Origin: Bradyrhizobium lablabi
GTDB lineage: Bacteria > Pseudomonadota > Alphaproteobacteria > Rhizobiales > Xanthobacteraceae
Assembly: GCF_018131005.1 (NCBI RefSeq)
Contig: NZ_JAFCJK010000001.1
Span: 496,001-560,000 of the forward strand
DNA length: 64,000 nt
Direction: 5' to 3'
Shown one piece after another: positions 45,778 to 54,810 of the stretch; position 1 is the stretch's first letter; each line of letters begins with the position of its first letter. A program made the translations under genes and the position numbers. The notes beneath the pieces were generated by a model, which did no database searches, was not told the DNA's origin, and worked only from the letters and a program-made list of their open reading frames with translations.

Positions 45778-46047
45778 CTACTCCTTGCCGCGATGCAAAT
45801 CGTCGTAGAGCACGCGCGCCGAGGCAGCATCGCCCCGCCGTTCGGAAAAGCCCGTGACCTTCAGCAGGCGCACGCTGTTGTCGAGGGCGATGGTGACGAC
45901 ATCGCCCTGCTTCACCGCGTGTCCCGGCGACGTCTCGCGCACGCCATTGATGCGGACATGGCCGGACTCGACAAGCGCGGCCGCGCTGGTGCGAGCCTTC
46001 ACCACCCGCGCGTGCCACAGCCATTTGTCGAGGCGCTGTCGATCCAA
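45778..46047 (-). CDS. S4-domain RNA-binding protein (Hsp15-like)
   Basis: The 89-residue protein is almost wholly an S4 domain: QRLDKWLWHARVVKARTSAA and LVESGHVRINGVRE carry the RNA-binding helix-turn and loop. It resembles Hsp15, which binds stalled 50S subunits, but is shorter. It starts nine bases after the stop of the helicase gene and is probably translated with it, pointing to a role in RNA handling. Confidence 0.88.
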   Translation of the reverse strand: MDRQRLDKWLWHARVVKARTSAAALVESGHVRINGVRETSPGHAVKQGDVVTIALDNSVRLLKVTGFSERRGDAASARVLYDDLHRGKE

Positions 46048-46056
46048 TCGAGTCGA

Positions 46057-49000
46057 TCAATCCTTGCGATTGCCGGCGAGCTGTTCCTTGAGCGCGGCGA
46101 GCTTTGCGAACGGCGAGTTCGGATCGATCGGCCGGTCGCGCTCGCGCGGTGCGCTGGTGGCGTAGGGCCGATGCGATGGCCCGCCGTCGCGCTTGTCGCG
46201 CCCGCCCTTGTCACGGCCGAAATCACGGCCGCCGCGTTCACGCTCGCCGCGATCGCCGAATTTCTCACGCCGGCGCTCATTGTCGCGGTCGCGGCCCTTG
46301 CCTTCGAAGCGCTCGCGGCGCTGGTCCTTGTCCTCGCGATTGAAGCGGGCTTGCGCGGAATCGGCGGTCGGGGCTGCGCCATCGGCGACGACGCCCTCGC
46401 GGGGCTTGCGGAAATCCTGGTGACGGCGCGGTCTGCGACGATGCTCGCGCTTCTCGCCCTCAGCGCCATCGCCGGCTGTTTGCGCGCCGCCCTCGGCCTG
46501 CTGTGCCTGATGACGTGCACGGTTACGATCGTGATGACGCGGACGGCGTTCTTCGGAGCGGCCGCCGGGCCGCCAGACTTCGACCAGTTGCGGCTCGGCC
46601 GGCGCCTCAGGCGCGGCGGCCGCCGGGGCTTCGACCGCAGCGGTCTCGGCGCTCGCCGTCTCCGCGGGCGCTTCGGCGCTTGCCATCTCCGCAGGCGCTT
46701 CGGCGGCCTCTGCCGGGACTTCCGCGGGCACGGCTTCCGCGACCGGCTCGGGCACCGCCTCCGCCACAGGCTCCGGCTGCGTCTCGGCTATGGCAGGTGT
46801 CTCCTCGCTCGCAACGACGGGCACGAAGCCAATGTCAGGCAGCAGGGCTGCCGACGGTGCGGGATCGCCGGAGACCGCCAGACCGGCGACAGCTTCCGCC
46901 GGTGGCGCGTCGGCCGTCGCCTCGGCGCTCACCTCGACCGGTGGCATCTCGGTGGAAACGGTCTCGATGCTCTCGCTCGGCGCGGGCTCGGCAGGCTTCG
47001 GCGGCGGCGGTGGGCGGCGCTCCATGCGATAGCCGAGCGCGCGCAGGATCGAGGCAAAGTCCTCGCCCGCCGAACCCGTGAGCGACGTCATCGCCTGCGT
47101 CACCACGAAGCCGCGGCCATCGAACGCACCGGCGGGCTTCTCGCCCGGTGAGCTCTCGCGCCACGCGAGCGCGGGCCGGATCAGATCAGCGAGCCGCTCC
47201 AGGATGTCGACGCGCACCGCGCGCTCGCCGCATTGGCGATAGCCGAGCACGCGATAGGCATCGCGCGGCAAGGCCTTGTCGACGGGAAACGAAGTGCGGC
47301 CGCTGGACGCCAGGTGCTGCACGTTCGACAGCGTCGCCATGTCGACATTGTTCTGCTTCTCGGCCCAGAGTAGCGAGGCGAGCGAGCGCGCTGCCGGCTT
47401 CAGGAGCTGTGGGAAATAGATGTGATAGGCGCCAAACCGCACGCCGTATTTGCGCAGGGTCGCGCGCGAGGGCTGGTCGAGATCCTTCATCTCCGCCGCG
47501 ATCCTGGTGCGCTCGAGCACGCCGAGCGCCTCGACGAGCTGGAATGCGATACCACGGGCGATGCCCTGCAGATCCTCGGCCTTGGCAAGCTCGAACAGCG
47601 GGCCGAGGAGCTTCTCGATATGCGTCTTGAGCCAGAGATCGAGCCGCGTCTGCACCGCTTCGCGCGCGGCACCGGTCAGCCGCTCGTCGGAGATGATGCG
47701 CAGCCGCGGATGCAGCGCGTCCTCGGCCGCGACGAGTTTTGCGACCGCATCTCCGGTCCACCGGATGGTGCCGTCGGAAGTCAGCACGAACTGGTCGTCC
47801 GCGCCTGCGCCGAGCTTTTCGGCGCGCGCGTCGATCTCGCGCGCCAGCACCTGCTGGGCCGCGGCCTGCAGCGCCTTGGCGTCGCTGCCGGCTTCCGCCG
47901 CGTCCGGTGCAAAGGTGAAACCATCGAGCCGGCCGATCACATGGCCTTCCACGATCACTTCGCCGGTCTTGCCGATTTCCGTATTCAAAACTGAGTTCTC
48001 CCGCAGGCGGCGCATCAATACACTGGTCCGCCTGTCAACGAAACGCTCCGTGAGCCGTTCATGCAGCGCATCGGATAATTTATTTTCCAGTTCGCGCGTA
48101 ATTCCCTGCCAGTGATCCGGATCAGCCAGCCAGTCCGGCCGGTTGGCCACGAACGTCCAGGTCCGGATCTGCGCGATCCGGCCCGACAGCGTATCGATGT
48201 CGCCATCGGTGCGGTCGGCCTGGTCCACCTGGGCGGCAAACCATGCATCGGGAATACGACCCTTTTGCATCAGGAAGCCGTACAGCGTCGCGACCAGTTC
48301 GGCGTGGGCGGCCGGCGAGAGTTTGCGGTAATCCGGGACCTGGCAGGCGTCCCATAGCCGCTCCACGGCGGCGGCGCCATGCGCCATGTCGCGCACCTCG
48401 GTATCGCGCGCGACATGGTCGAGCACGCGCAGGTCTTCCGCGATCGGCGCCCGCGTCAGCGCCTCGTGGCCGGGCGTAAGCGCCAGCGACACTTGCAGCG
48501 CGCCCAGCGAGGAGAAATCGAGCCTGGTGTTGCGCCATTGCAGCATCTTCACGCTATCGAACGTATGGTTCTGCAGCGCGTTGACGAGTTCCGGCTCGAA
48601 CGGCGCGCAACGGCCGGTGGTGCCGAAGGTGCCGTTGCGCGTGGCGCGGCCGGCGCGGCCCGCGATCTGCGCGAATTCGGCCGGGGTCAGCCGGCGAAAC
48701 TGGTAGCCGTCATATTTGCGGTCGGAGGCAAAGGCGACGTGATCGACGTCGAGATTGAGCCCCATCCCGACCGCATCGGTCGCGACCAGGTAATCGACGT
48801 CGCCGTTCTGAAACATCGCGACCTGCGCGTTGCGTGTGCGCGGCGAGAGCGAGCCCAGCACCACGGCAGCGCCGCCATGCTGGCGGCGGATCAGCTCCGC
48901 GATCGCGTAGACCTCGTCCGCCGAGAACGCGACGATCGCGGTGCGCCGCGGCTGCCGCGTGACCTTGCGGTCGCCGGCGAATTCGAGTTGCGACAATCGC

Positions 49001-49467
49001 GGGCGCGTGATGATGGAGGCGCCCGGCAGCAGCCGCTCGATCATCGGCCGCATGGTGGCGGCGCCCAATAGCAGCGTCTCGTCGCGGCCGCGCCGGTTGA
49101 GGATGCGGTCGGTGAAGACGTGCCCGCGCTCCAGGTCGGCTGCGATCTGCACCTCGTCGACCGCGAGGAACGAGACGTCGAGATCGCGAGGCATCGCTTC
49201 CACCGTCGAGACCCAGAAGCGCGGCGACTTCGGCTTGATCTTCTCTTCGCCAGTGATCAGCGCGACGCTCTCGCTGCCCGCCCGGTCGGCGATCTTGTTG
49301 TAGACCTCCCGCGCCAGGAGCCGCAGCGGCAGGCCGATCAGGCCGGACGAATGCGCGAGCATCCGCTCGATGGCAAGATGGGTCTTGCCGGTGTTGGTCG
49401 GGCCGAGAACGGCGGTGACGCCTGCGCCCGGCGCGCGGTCATTTCCAAACGAAGTCGAGAAAGCCAT
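46057..49467 (-). CDS. Suv3-like DExH RNA helicase with long disordered C-terminal tail
   Basis: The 1136-residue product starts with Walker A GPTNTGKTHLA (about 22-32) and DEVQ (about 108-111), then a C-terminal helicase domain with YLVATDAVGMGLNLDV and QIAGRAGRATRNGTFG. This matches the mitochondrial Suv3 degradosome helicase and its alphaproteobacterial relatives. From about residue 830 the sequence is low-complexity: first Pro/Glu/Ala/Val repeats (EPVAEAVPEPVAEAVPAEVP), then a block rich in Arg, Asp, Gly and Lys (about 1010-1110), of the type that binds RNA. The start is the ATG at 49467. Confidence 0.9.
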   Translation of the reverse strand: MAFSTSFGNDRAPGAGVTAVLGPTNTGKTHLAIERMLAHSSGLIGLPLRLLAREVYNKIADRAGSESVALITGEEKIKPKSPRFWVSTVEAMPRDLDVSFLAVDEVQIAADLERGHVFTDRILNRRGRDETLLLGAATMRPMIERLLPGASIITRPRLSQLEFAGDRKVTRQPRRTAIVAFSADEVYAIAELIRRQHGGAAVVLGSLSPRTRNAQVAMFQNGDVDYLVATDAVGMGLNLDVDHVAFASDRKYDGYQFRRLTPAEFAQIAGRAGRATRNGTFGTTGRCAPFEPELVNALQNHTFDSVKMLQWRNTRLDFSSLGALQVSLALTPGHEALTRAPIAEDLRVLDHVARDTEVRDMAHGAAAVERLWDACQVPDYRKLSPAAHAELVATLYGFLMQKGRIPDAWFAAQVDQADRTDGDIDTLSGRIAQIRTWTFVANRPDWLADPDHWQGITRELENKLSDALHERLTERFVDRRTSVLMRRLRENSVLNTEIGKTGEVIVEGHVIGRLDGFTFAPDAAEAGSDAKALQAAAQQVLAREIDARAEKLGAGADDQFVLTSDGTIRWTGDAVAKLVAAEDALHPRLRIISDERLTGAAREAVQTRLDLWLKTHIEKLLGPLFELAKAEDLQGIARGIAFQLVEALGVLERTRIAAEMKDLDQPSRATLRKYGVRFGAYHIYFPQLLKPAARSLASLLWAEKQNNVDMATLSNVQHLASSGRTSFPVDKALPRDAYRVLGYRQCGERAVRVDILERLADLIRPALAWRESSPGEKPAGAFDGRGFVVTQAMTSLTGSAGEDFASILRALGYRMERRPPPPPKPAEPAPSESIETVSTEMPPVEVSAEATADAPPAEAVAGLAVSGDPAPSAALLPDIGFVPVVASEETPAIAETQPEPVAEAVPEPVAEAVPAEVPAEAAEAPAEMASAEAPAETASAETAAVEAPAAAAPEAPAEPQLVEVWRPGGRSEERRPRHHDRNRARHQAQQAEGGAQTAGDGAEGEKREHRRRPRRHQDFRKPREGVVADGAAPTADSAQARFNREDKDQRRERFEGKGRDRDNERRREKFGDRGERERGGRDFGRDKGGRDKRDGGPSHRPYATSAPRERDRPIDPNSPFAKLAALKEQLAGNRKD

Positions 49468-50000
49468 ATTTTACGGGTGTTTCTTGAACTGGTGGCAGGT
49501 GCCCGTCCCATCATCCGGGGAGTGCGTAGCGCGTCTCGAAGGATGTGCGGCCGGAATTCATCCGCGCGTTTTGATCAGGTGTCCTCTGCCCAGGATGAGC
49601 GGGGCTGTCGCCCTTCGAGACGGCCGTTGCGCGGCCTCCTCCAGCGACAACGGTGGAGCCGTTGCACGAGGCTGACTGTCTGGCGGCGTGTTTCGCAAAT
49701 TCTGTCCCATTACGCGACGATTTCCGCTGCCCGCTTAAGTTTCAGAACGAGGTAAGAACGAATCGCGGCCGAATCGCTGACTCCATTTCAGGCTTGAAAC
49801 GTTCACCGCAACATCTCGCGTAGGTTCGATGCCGCGGCACTAGATCAAGTTTGCAGGCGCTTCACAAGCGAGGGTTGGGATGTGGATTTCCTTAAATTCC
49901 TGCAACCTGCGAGTCGAATCAGAACCGGGCAAGAGTCAACTGGATTCCGCAGCGGCCGCGCGCGGATTCTCTCCCCACAAAAGCGGTGGGAGGGAGAGGA
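49468..50000. other. Intergenic region with rearranged dispersed repeats
   Basis: About 530 bases without a gene. Between 49503 and 49660 are fragments of the palindromic repeat seen at 27690-27798: agcgcgtctcgaaggatg, then cccttcgagacggccg and gcggcctcctcc, in an order that suggests rearrangement. The rest shows no clear element. It presumably includes the promoter of the helicase gene. Confidence 0.5.
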
Positions 50001-50858
50001 TCACTGCGTCTTCGCCACGCGCGGCGGCGCGGCCGTGGTGACGAACGACGTCGCTTCCAGCATCGCAGTGCCGAACGGGGTCGGGATCATCAGGCGGAAC
50101 GGCACCAGCACCCGGGTTCCCGCGATCGGCACGAAGGTGATCTCCATGTTGCGCTGGGCCGCGAGGTATTTGATGACCGGCCGATCGGGGATGTAGCCCG
50201 CGATCGGGATGAAATAGATCGCGCAGACCAGCGCCGGGCCGTGATAGCCGCGCTCGGCCTTCACCGTCTCGAGCCGCTTGAAATCAAGCTTGAGATCGTA
50301 GCGCATGCGCCCGTCGAAGATGCCGGCGCCGGTGCGGCAGCTTTCCGGGCTCATCAGCTCGGCGGTGCCGCCGACCCGGAGCATCGCGCCGGTCATCGGA
50401 TCGAACACGCCCTTACGGTGCGCCTCGGTGATCGGGATACGGTCGCCATCGATCGGCGGCGTCGGATCGATCGAGAAATCCTTGATGCTGCCGCCCGCGA
50501 GCACCATGCGGATGGTCTCTGATTTCTTCGAGGTCGCGGTGGTCGCCGTATAGGAACTGGCGACCAGCCCGCCGTTGACGACCCGGCCCTGGCTCGCGCC
50601 AGAGCCGGTGCCGCCGGAAAACGCCTTGAGAAGTCCCGCGGTGCCGCCGACCGCGGAGGCCGAGAACATGTCATCGCCGATCTCGATGGTCCAGCTTCCC
50701 TTGCCGACCGGGATACCGGCGAGCGTAGCCTCGTACTGGGCATCGAGCCGCCCTTGCGCGGTCGCCTGCAGCGCGCCTGATAGCAACAGCAGCAGGACGC
50801 CCGCGAACAGGCCGAACAGCCGTCCGAACGCGGGCCAAATGGCAATTTGGGTGGTCAC
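50001..50858 (-). CDS. Exported DUF3108-domain protein
   Basis: A 285-residue protein with an N-terminal hydrophobic leader (FGLFAGVLLLLLSGALQATAQ, likely cleaved after TAQ) and a beta-rich periplasmic domain. Features are the start YEATLAGIPVGKGSWTIEIG and the segment RYDLKLDFKRLETVKAERGYHGPALVC, typical of DUF3108 proteins. The function of the family is unknown; it is an envelope protein next to rpmB in many alphaproteobacteria. It is divergent from rpmB. Confidence 0.82.
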   Translation of the reverse strand: MTTQIAIWPAFGRLFGLFAGVLLLLLSGALQATAQGRLDAQYEATLAGIPVGKGSWTIEIGDDMFSASAVGGTAGLLKAFSGGTGSGASQGRVVNGGLVASSYTATTATSKKSETIRMVLAGGSIKDFSIDPTPPIDGDRIPITEAHRKGVFDPMTGAMLRVGGTAELMSPESCRTGAGIFDGRMRYDLKLDFKRLETVKAERGYHGPALVCAIYFIPIAGYIPDRPVIKYLAAQRNMEITFVPIAGTRVLVPFRLMIPTPFGTAMLEATSFVTTAAPPRVAKTQ

Positions 50859-51113
50859 TTACCTGACGGTCCTGCTATCGGCGCGGGTATTGTGTCATTG
50901 CGGCTGTCAAAATCGGCCAGACAACGCGTGCTCCGCAAAAGTGGTATCCGGTCTTGCCGGCCGGGACACAGGTCATCACACTCCGCGCCTTTCTATGGAA
51001 CCGACAATCGCAACCGAATGCGCCCTTTATATGGTTGCTTTATTTCCAGGTAAGTGACTGGAACGGCTTATGAACCAGCGTTTTCCGCAGGCGCCTTGCG
51101 CGGTTTGAGAGCC

Positions 51114-51142
51114 TTGACGGTTGCCACATCTGCCCCTATACA
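51114..51142 (+). promoter_or_regulatory. Sigma-70-type promoter of rpmB
   Basis: -35 TTGACG, 17-base spacer, -10 TATACA, predicting a start near 51149 and a leader of about 97 bases. The rest of the 387-base region between the DUF3108 and rpmB genes shows no other element I can defend. Confidence 0.65.
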
Positions 51143-51245
51143 CCCGCGGTTCCTGGAAAATGGACGCGAATTCAAAACCCCCGCGCGGGCCGCGTGACTG
51201 CACGCGCAGCACACAGAGGCGGGGATGGAAAAGGATTTTTGCACG

Positions 51246-51554
51246 ATGTCCCGGCGCTGCGAACTGACGGCCAAGGGCCCGCAAGTGGGCCACAAGGTGA
51301 GCCACTCCAACATCAAGACCAAGCGGCGCTTCCTGCCGAACCTGTGCAACGTGACCTTCATGTCGGATGCACTCGGCCGCAACGTGCGCCTGCGCGTCTC
51401 CTCGAACGCGATCAAGAGCGTCGATCACAATGGCGGCCTCGACGCCTTCCTGCTCAAGGCCAAGGCCGACGTGCTCTCGCCCCGCGCGCTCGATCTGAAG
51501 CGCGCGATCGAGAAGAAGGCCGGCAAGCCCGAGCTGGTGAAGCAGGCGAGCTGA
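51246..51554 (+). CDS. rpmB: 50S ribosomal protein L28
   Basis: The 102-residue protein starts [20 protein letters not shown] and continues to [15 protein letters not shown], the L28 signature. It binds 23S rRNA on the large subunit. The ATG at 51246 is preferred over an upstream in-frame ATG at 51225, because the L28 family starts at MSRRC. A strong promoter precedes it and a strong intrinsic terminator follows. Confidence 0.97.
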   Translation: MSRRCELTAKGPQVGHKVSHSNIKTKRRFLPNLCNVTFMSDALGRNVRLRVSSNAIKSVDHNGGLDAFLLKAKADVLSPRALDLKRAIEKKAGKPELVKQAS

Positions 51555-51594
51555 GATTTAGCGAAGCACAGAAAAGCGCGGAGAGAGTTTGGAG

Positions 51595-51627
51595 CGGCCG
51601 GGTCGGATGACCCGGCCGTTTTTTTGT
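51595..51627 (+). terminator. Intrinsic terminator of rpmB
   Basis: CGGCCGGGTC-GGAT-GACCCGGCCG forms a 10-bp GC stem followed by a run of about seven T, 40 bases after the rpmB stop. Confidence 0.9.
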
Positions 51628-51816
51628 TCTGATCGGTTCTTCAAACGAGACCGTGCGCTCTGCGCCTTTGCCGGCATCTTCTGCGCCTCTGCCGGCATCT
51701 GATGACGCCTTGAAGATCGTGATGCGCGGCGAGGACAAGGAAGACAAGATGGCGGCCGTGGCGTAACGCGCCGCAGCATCATCGGTGCTGATTCAATCAG
51801 AACCGAGGAACCTGAA

Positions 51817-51886
51817 GCGCGATGAGATCAGGCTGAATCGTCATCGCGCCTCAGGCCCTTGTTTGAGCCTGATGTCCGCGCAAGCG
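51817..51886. repeat. Dispersed repeat, gcgcgatgag type, copy A
   Basis: From GCGCGATGAGATCAGG to about TGTCCGCGCAAGCG. It is similar along its length to 54811-54900 and ends at the 3' end of the small DUF3551 gene on the minus strand. Confidence 0.6.
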
Positions 51887-52108
51887 CTACGCGTGAGTCA
51901 ATCTGTAGCAGTGTCCGCCGCCCCTATGCCTTACGCGGGCGCGACAAGCATCCAGGGACGAAAACGAGCAGTCAGGTTGTCCTACGGCCGTCGTCCCTCT
52001 CAACTTCATGCAGAACCTGGCGGCGTCGGCAGAGTCCTGAGGATAAAGAACGAAGCCTGCCGAGAGCAGCACCATCGCAGCGATGAACGTCAACTTTGAA
52101 CGCGACAT
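51887..52108 (-). CDS. Small exported DUF3551-type protein
   Basis: From the ATG at 52108 (GGGAGG at good spacing) the product is 73 residues with a signal peptide (LTFIAAMVLLSAGFVLYPQ). The mature part has four cysteines in FCMKLRG, QPDCSF, LDACRARV and GHCYRL, the even spacing seen in DUF3551 proteins of Bradyrhizobium; disulphides in the periplasm are likely. Function unknown. A second member of the same family lies at 53786-54064. Confidence 0.72.
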   Translation of the reverse strand: MSRSKLTFIAAMVLLSAGFVLYPQDSADAARFCMKLRGTTAVGQPDCSFSSLDACRARVRHRGGGHCYRLTHA

Positions 52109-52217
52109 ATCCAAGCCTCCCTATGAGATTTGCCCCCGGCATTGATTGGCCGCAGAGCAGGTTTTTTTCTGGGTGCAGTTTGCGCGGTTTCCGAGTCGCC
52201 CGCGGACGGAGCCTGAT

Positions 52218-52347
52218 GTATGCCGATGTTGGTCCTAGCACGAGAATGCAGCTTGCGGTAGAGCCGCCATCTGAGAGAAGAACGTTGCGATCCTCCACCT
52301 TCCGCATCACCATCGTGCCCGATGTCGTTACGCCAACATCGGCATAC
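52218..52347. repeat. 130-bp element bounded by perfect 15-bp inverted repeats (MITE-like)
   Basis: The left end GTATGCCGATGTTGG (52218-52232) and right end CCAACATCGGCATAC (52333-52347) are exact inverse copies 100 bases apart. Both are flanked outside by GAT, a possible 3-bp target duplication. No protein can be coded within it. It is the only structure I see in the 470-base region between the DUF3551 gene and the phasin gene. Confidence 0.6.
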
Positions 52348-52579
52348 GATAAATTGAGACAGGTCCACTGCCTCGTTGCAACAGGGGTCGCTTCTCAAGT
52401 TGCGGTTCGCACATTGGAACCACGGCTACCGCAGACAGCGCGCTTTGCGCACTTGTTCCCGCCCGCGAATCCGACGCACTCCATTAAAAGCGAATTTTTT
52501 GGGAACGGGGCTGAAGCGACCACGTTGCCTGCCGAAGAATCGGATCGATCGGCAACAACCAACATCGACGGAGCAGCAA

Positions 52580-53167
52580 ATGGCCAATCCGCGCCAGGAG
52601 GAGAAGATCACCCCTAACGTTGAGCAAACGATCCAGCGCGCCGGCGAGAGAACCAGTGAGCAAACGAGGCGCATCGGATTAGCTGCGACGCAGGCCGGCG
52701 AGGAAGTCGCCAAGGCCAGCGCGGGCCTGTTACAACAGAACGCCGAGATGCTGCAGAATAGCTGGCGCTTCGGCATGGAGATGACGACGGCGATATTGGG
52801 GCGCTCCACTGACCACTTTGGTCGGGCTTTCGGCCTGACCGGAGACGAGGCGCAGCAGGCAACCGAACGGTCGGCGCGCAATGCCGAAACCATCCTGTAT
52901 TCCGCTACGGCTGTCGCCAAAGGGTTCGATGGAGTCGCTCGAGAGTGTCGAGACTTTCTGCGCCAGCAGATTGAAGGCAACATGGATCGCATGACCGAAC
53001 TCATGCGCTGTCGCACGCCGCATGACTTCGCGGCCGTGCACAGTGACCAGGTGCGCGATACGATCAACAGTGCGCTTCAGTGCAGTCGCCGGATAGCGGA
53101 CGTATCGCTCAAGGTCGCCGACGATGCGGGCCAGCACATAAGCCAGAGTGTGGAGCGTGCCGCCTAG
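52580..53167 (+). CDS. Phasin-family protein
   Basis: The ATG at 52580 has GGAG at good spacing; the frame is open further upstream but not protein-like. The 195-residue product is almost all amphipathic helix with no signal peptide: NAEMLQNSWRFGMEMTTAI and DFLRQQIEGNMDRMTELMRC, then PHDFAAVHSDQVRDTI, which is the phasin pattern. Phasins coat polyhydroxyalkanoate granules, although many Rhizobiales members have other or unknown roles. No PHA biosynthesis genes are nearby. Confidence 0.75.
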   Translation: MANPRQEEKITPNVEQTIQRAGERTSEQTRRIGLAATQAGEEVAKASAGLLQQNAEMLQNSWRFGMEMTTAILGRSTDHFGRAFGLTGDEAQQATERSARNAETILYSATAVAKGFDGVARECRDFLRQQIEGNMDRMTELMRCRTPHDFAAVHSDQVRDTINSALQCSRRIADVSLKVADDAGQHISQSVERAA

Positions 53168-53242
53168 CCATACAAACTGCTGACCTGGCACATGAGCGGC
53201 TGAATGCCGCTCATGTGTGCTTCATTTGCATCCTCATTTGCA

Positions 53243-53299
53243 CTTGGCGCTGGGTTCTTGGCGCTAGTTTCTTTGGCGTTAGTTTCTTGGCGTTAGATT
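53243..53299. repeat. Four tandem copies of a 14-15-bp unit (cttggcgytagttt)
   Basis: Units: cttggcgctgggtt, cttggcgctagttt, ctttggcgttagttt, cttggcgttagatt. They lie 18 bases before the start of the mini-protein gene at 53317, so copy number could affect its expression. Confidence 0.75.
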
Positions 53300-53316
53300 G
53301 CCGGAGGCCCCCTGCC

Positions 53317-53490
53317 ATGCGAGTACTTCGATTTCACTGTCCGTTCACTCGACAAGAGATCCGGTGCTTTGACTGCGAAGGTCAGGCGGATCAGGGCGAT
53401 GCCGCGCTCTATCAGGCTATCACCTGCCCCTCATGCTTCCGGCTGCACTTCGTCAATTCGTCGACGGGCGAATTGTTGAGCGATAATTAG
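53317..53490 (+). CDS. Cys-rich mini-protein (57 aa)
   Basis: From the ATG at 53317 the product is 57 residues: MRVLRFHCPFTRQEIRCFDC, then ITCPSCFRLHFV. Five cysteines, including CFDC and CPSC pairs, suggest a zinc-ribbon fold that might bind nucleic acid or protein. Similar small zinc-ribbon-like proteins occur in Bradyrhizobium. A GGAGG lies about 11 bases upstream of the start, a little further than ideal. It follows the tandem-repeat block. Confidence 0.6.
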   Translation: MRVLRFHCPFTRQEIRCFDCEGQADQGDAALYQAITCPSCFRLHFVNSSTGELLSDN

Positions 53491-53785
53491 CTCCACCTAG
53501 GTCCTTGCTGTGGGCGTTGGGACGAATTGCAGTTGAACAGAAATGCCGGAGTTGCCATCAGAACTGAAATCCCAGGATTCGTCTGCGCCCGACTTGCCAT
53601 CGGGACCGGAGCGCGTGTTTCGCACAAACGTCGCCTTGGCAAGTTCGAAGGCCCCATAGGCGGCCGGAACCTCGCTCACGCTGGACGCGAATCCCGCGAA
53701 GACCATCGGCACCGTCGCTTCCGTTATCGCAGCGAACACCCGCCGCGCGTTCCGTGTCGCTTCAAATGATCAAGCGCTTCGGGCG

Positions 53786-54064
53786 CTAGCGATAATAGCC
53801 GTATGGATAGGGAGCCCGGCGGCCGCCGCCGATAGGGGCCTCGACGCCGAACGCGACTCGCGGGTTGATTTTGCAATAGGCTTGGCGACCGGAGGCACTG
53901 GCCATGCACTGGGCATAGCTCGTGTAGTAGCATTCACCGGGATATCCGGTCTGCCGGCCCGTTAGGCACCAGGGGTAGTCGTCGGCCGTCGCCGGAGCGG
54001 AAGTCGCAAGGGTACCGCCGCCGACCGCGGCCAAGGCTATCACGGCCAACATGAGCTTGCGCAT
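53786..54064 (-). CDS. Small exported DUF3551-domain protein
   Basis: The ATG at 54064 has the near-perfect ribosome site AAGGAGGT six bases before it; an upstream in-frame GTG is less likely. The 92-residue product has a signal peptide (KLMLAVIALAAVGGGTLATS, cleavage near ATA-D) and the DUF3551 pattern: DYPWCLTGRQTGYPGECYYT, then QCMASASGRQAYC. The four cysteines can form two disulphides. The C-terminus is Pro/Tyr/Gly-rich (GGGRRAPYPYGYYR). Function unknown; periplasmic. Confidence 0.88.
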   Translation of the reverse strand: MRKLMLAVIALAAVGGGTLATSAPATADDYPWCLTGRQTGYPGECYYTSYAQCMASASGRQAYCKINPRVAFGVEAPIGGGRRAPYPYGYYR

Positions 54065-54588
54065 GGTCACCTCCTTCGCGCTGAAGGCGCGTCTTCTTTG
54101 GCTATATTAGCACGCAAGGAGGTTCAACCATACGGCTTCGGCCCACCCGCCAGTACCACCAGCCGTTTGGCCTCGAGATCGAACTGATCGAGGAGGAACA
54201 ACCGCACCGGCGTGCTTGAAAATTTCCGTGCGCGGAAATTTTGCTGGACCTGACCCGGCGTTCCCCGCGCCGTCTGCGCTTTCACCAAGGGTCATGAATG
54301 TCAAAACTCGGACGCGAGCGCTCCGCCAGATCACGATCGTTCACGACATCAGAGAAGACGATCACGAGAACATGATCTCGGCAGTGTCGTGCACGCTTCC
54401 TTCACGATTGTTTATATCTAAACAAACGATACCGCATGTGGTTGCGACTCGGCGGGATGTCACAGCATCTGCACCGCGAAGCTGATCACGGCGGTCACAA
54501 ACAAAAGTGACCGATGCGCCTCGCATGGAAGAAACAGCGCCCATCGCGAGTCGTATGTCGTGTTAGGTCAATGCAAAGGAATTCAACC
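54065..54588. other. Intergenic stretch of about 520 bases
   Basis: Between a DUF3551 gene and a small membrane-protein gene. No frame has both a ribosome site and protein-like features. Part of it (54370-54450) is AT-richer than the surroundings. No clear promoter or palindrome beyond this. Confidence 0.4.
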
Positions 54589-54804
54589 ATGAAGACTCGC
54601 GCACGCAATCCGCGCGGAAGGTTCATGCCGGTCGTCGCCGCCACCGCAGTGGCAGCACTCGCCACCGCAGCGCTGTTCCTGTTCGAGTTCACGCCGCCAA
54701 GCGACGCCCATACAAGCCCAGGCGCGACCACCGCCGCCGCCGTCATGCGCGCCGGCGCGACGTTGCTGCCGACGGATCCCGCGACATTCAGCGGCGCGGA
54801 CTGA
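54589..54804 (+). CDS. Small membrane-anchored or exported protein (71 aa)
   Basis: The ATG at 54589 follows AAGGA at good spacing. The N-terminus is basic (MKTRARNPRGR) and leads to a hydrophobic segment (VVAATAVAALATAALFLFEF), a signal anchor or a signal peptide; a short polar tail follows. No family recognised. It is followed immediately by a dispersed repeat. Confidence 0.45.
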   Translation: MKTRARNPRGRFMPVVAATAVAALATAALFLFEFTPPSDAHTSPGATTAAAVMRAGATLLPTDPATFSGAD

Positions 54805-54810
54805 TTTGGA

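Noticed and set aside
51653..51766. A 37-codon frame from a GTG, with a repeated SAPLPAS unit and ending EDKMAAVA
   Set aside because: It follows the rpmB terminator, has no ribosome site and is built on a 21-bp tandem duplication. Possibly a decayed gene end.
53497..53739. An 80-codon minus-strand frame between the Cys-rich mini-protein and a DUF3551 gene
   Set aside because: The sequence is partly protein-like (VFAGFASSVSEVPAAYGAFEL), but there is no ribosome site, start codon choice is unclear and no family is recognisable. It may be real, but I cannot support it.
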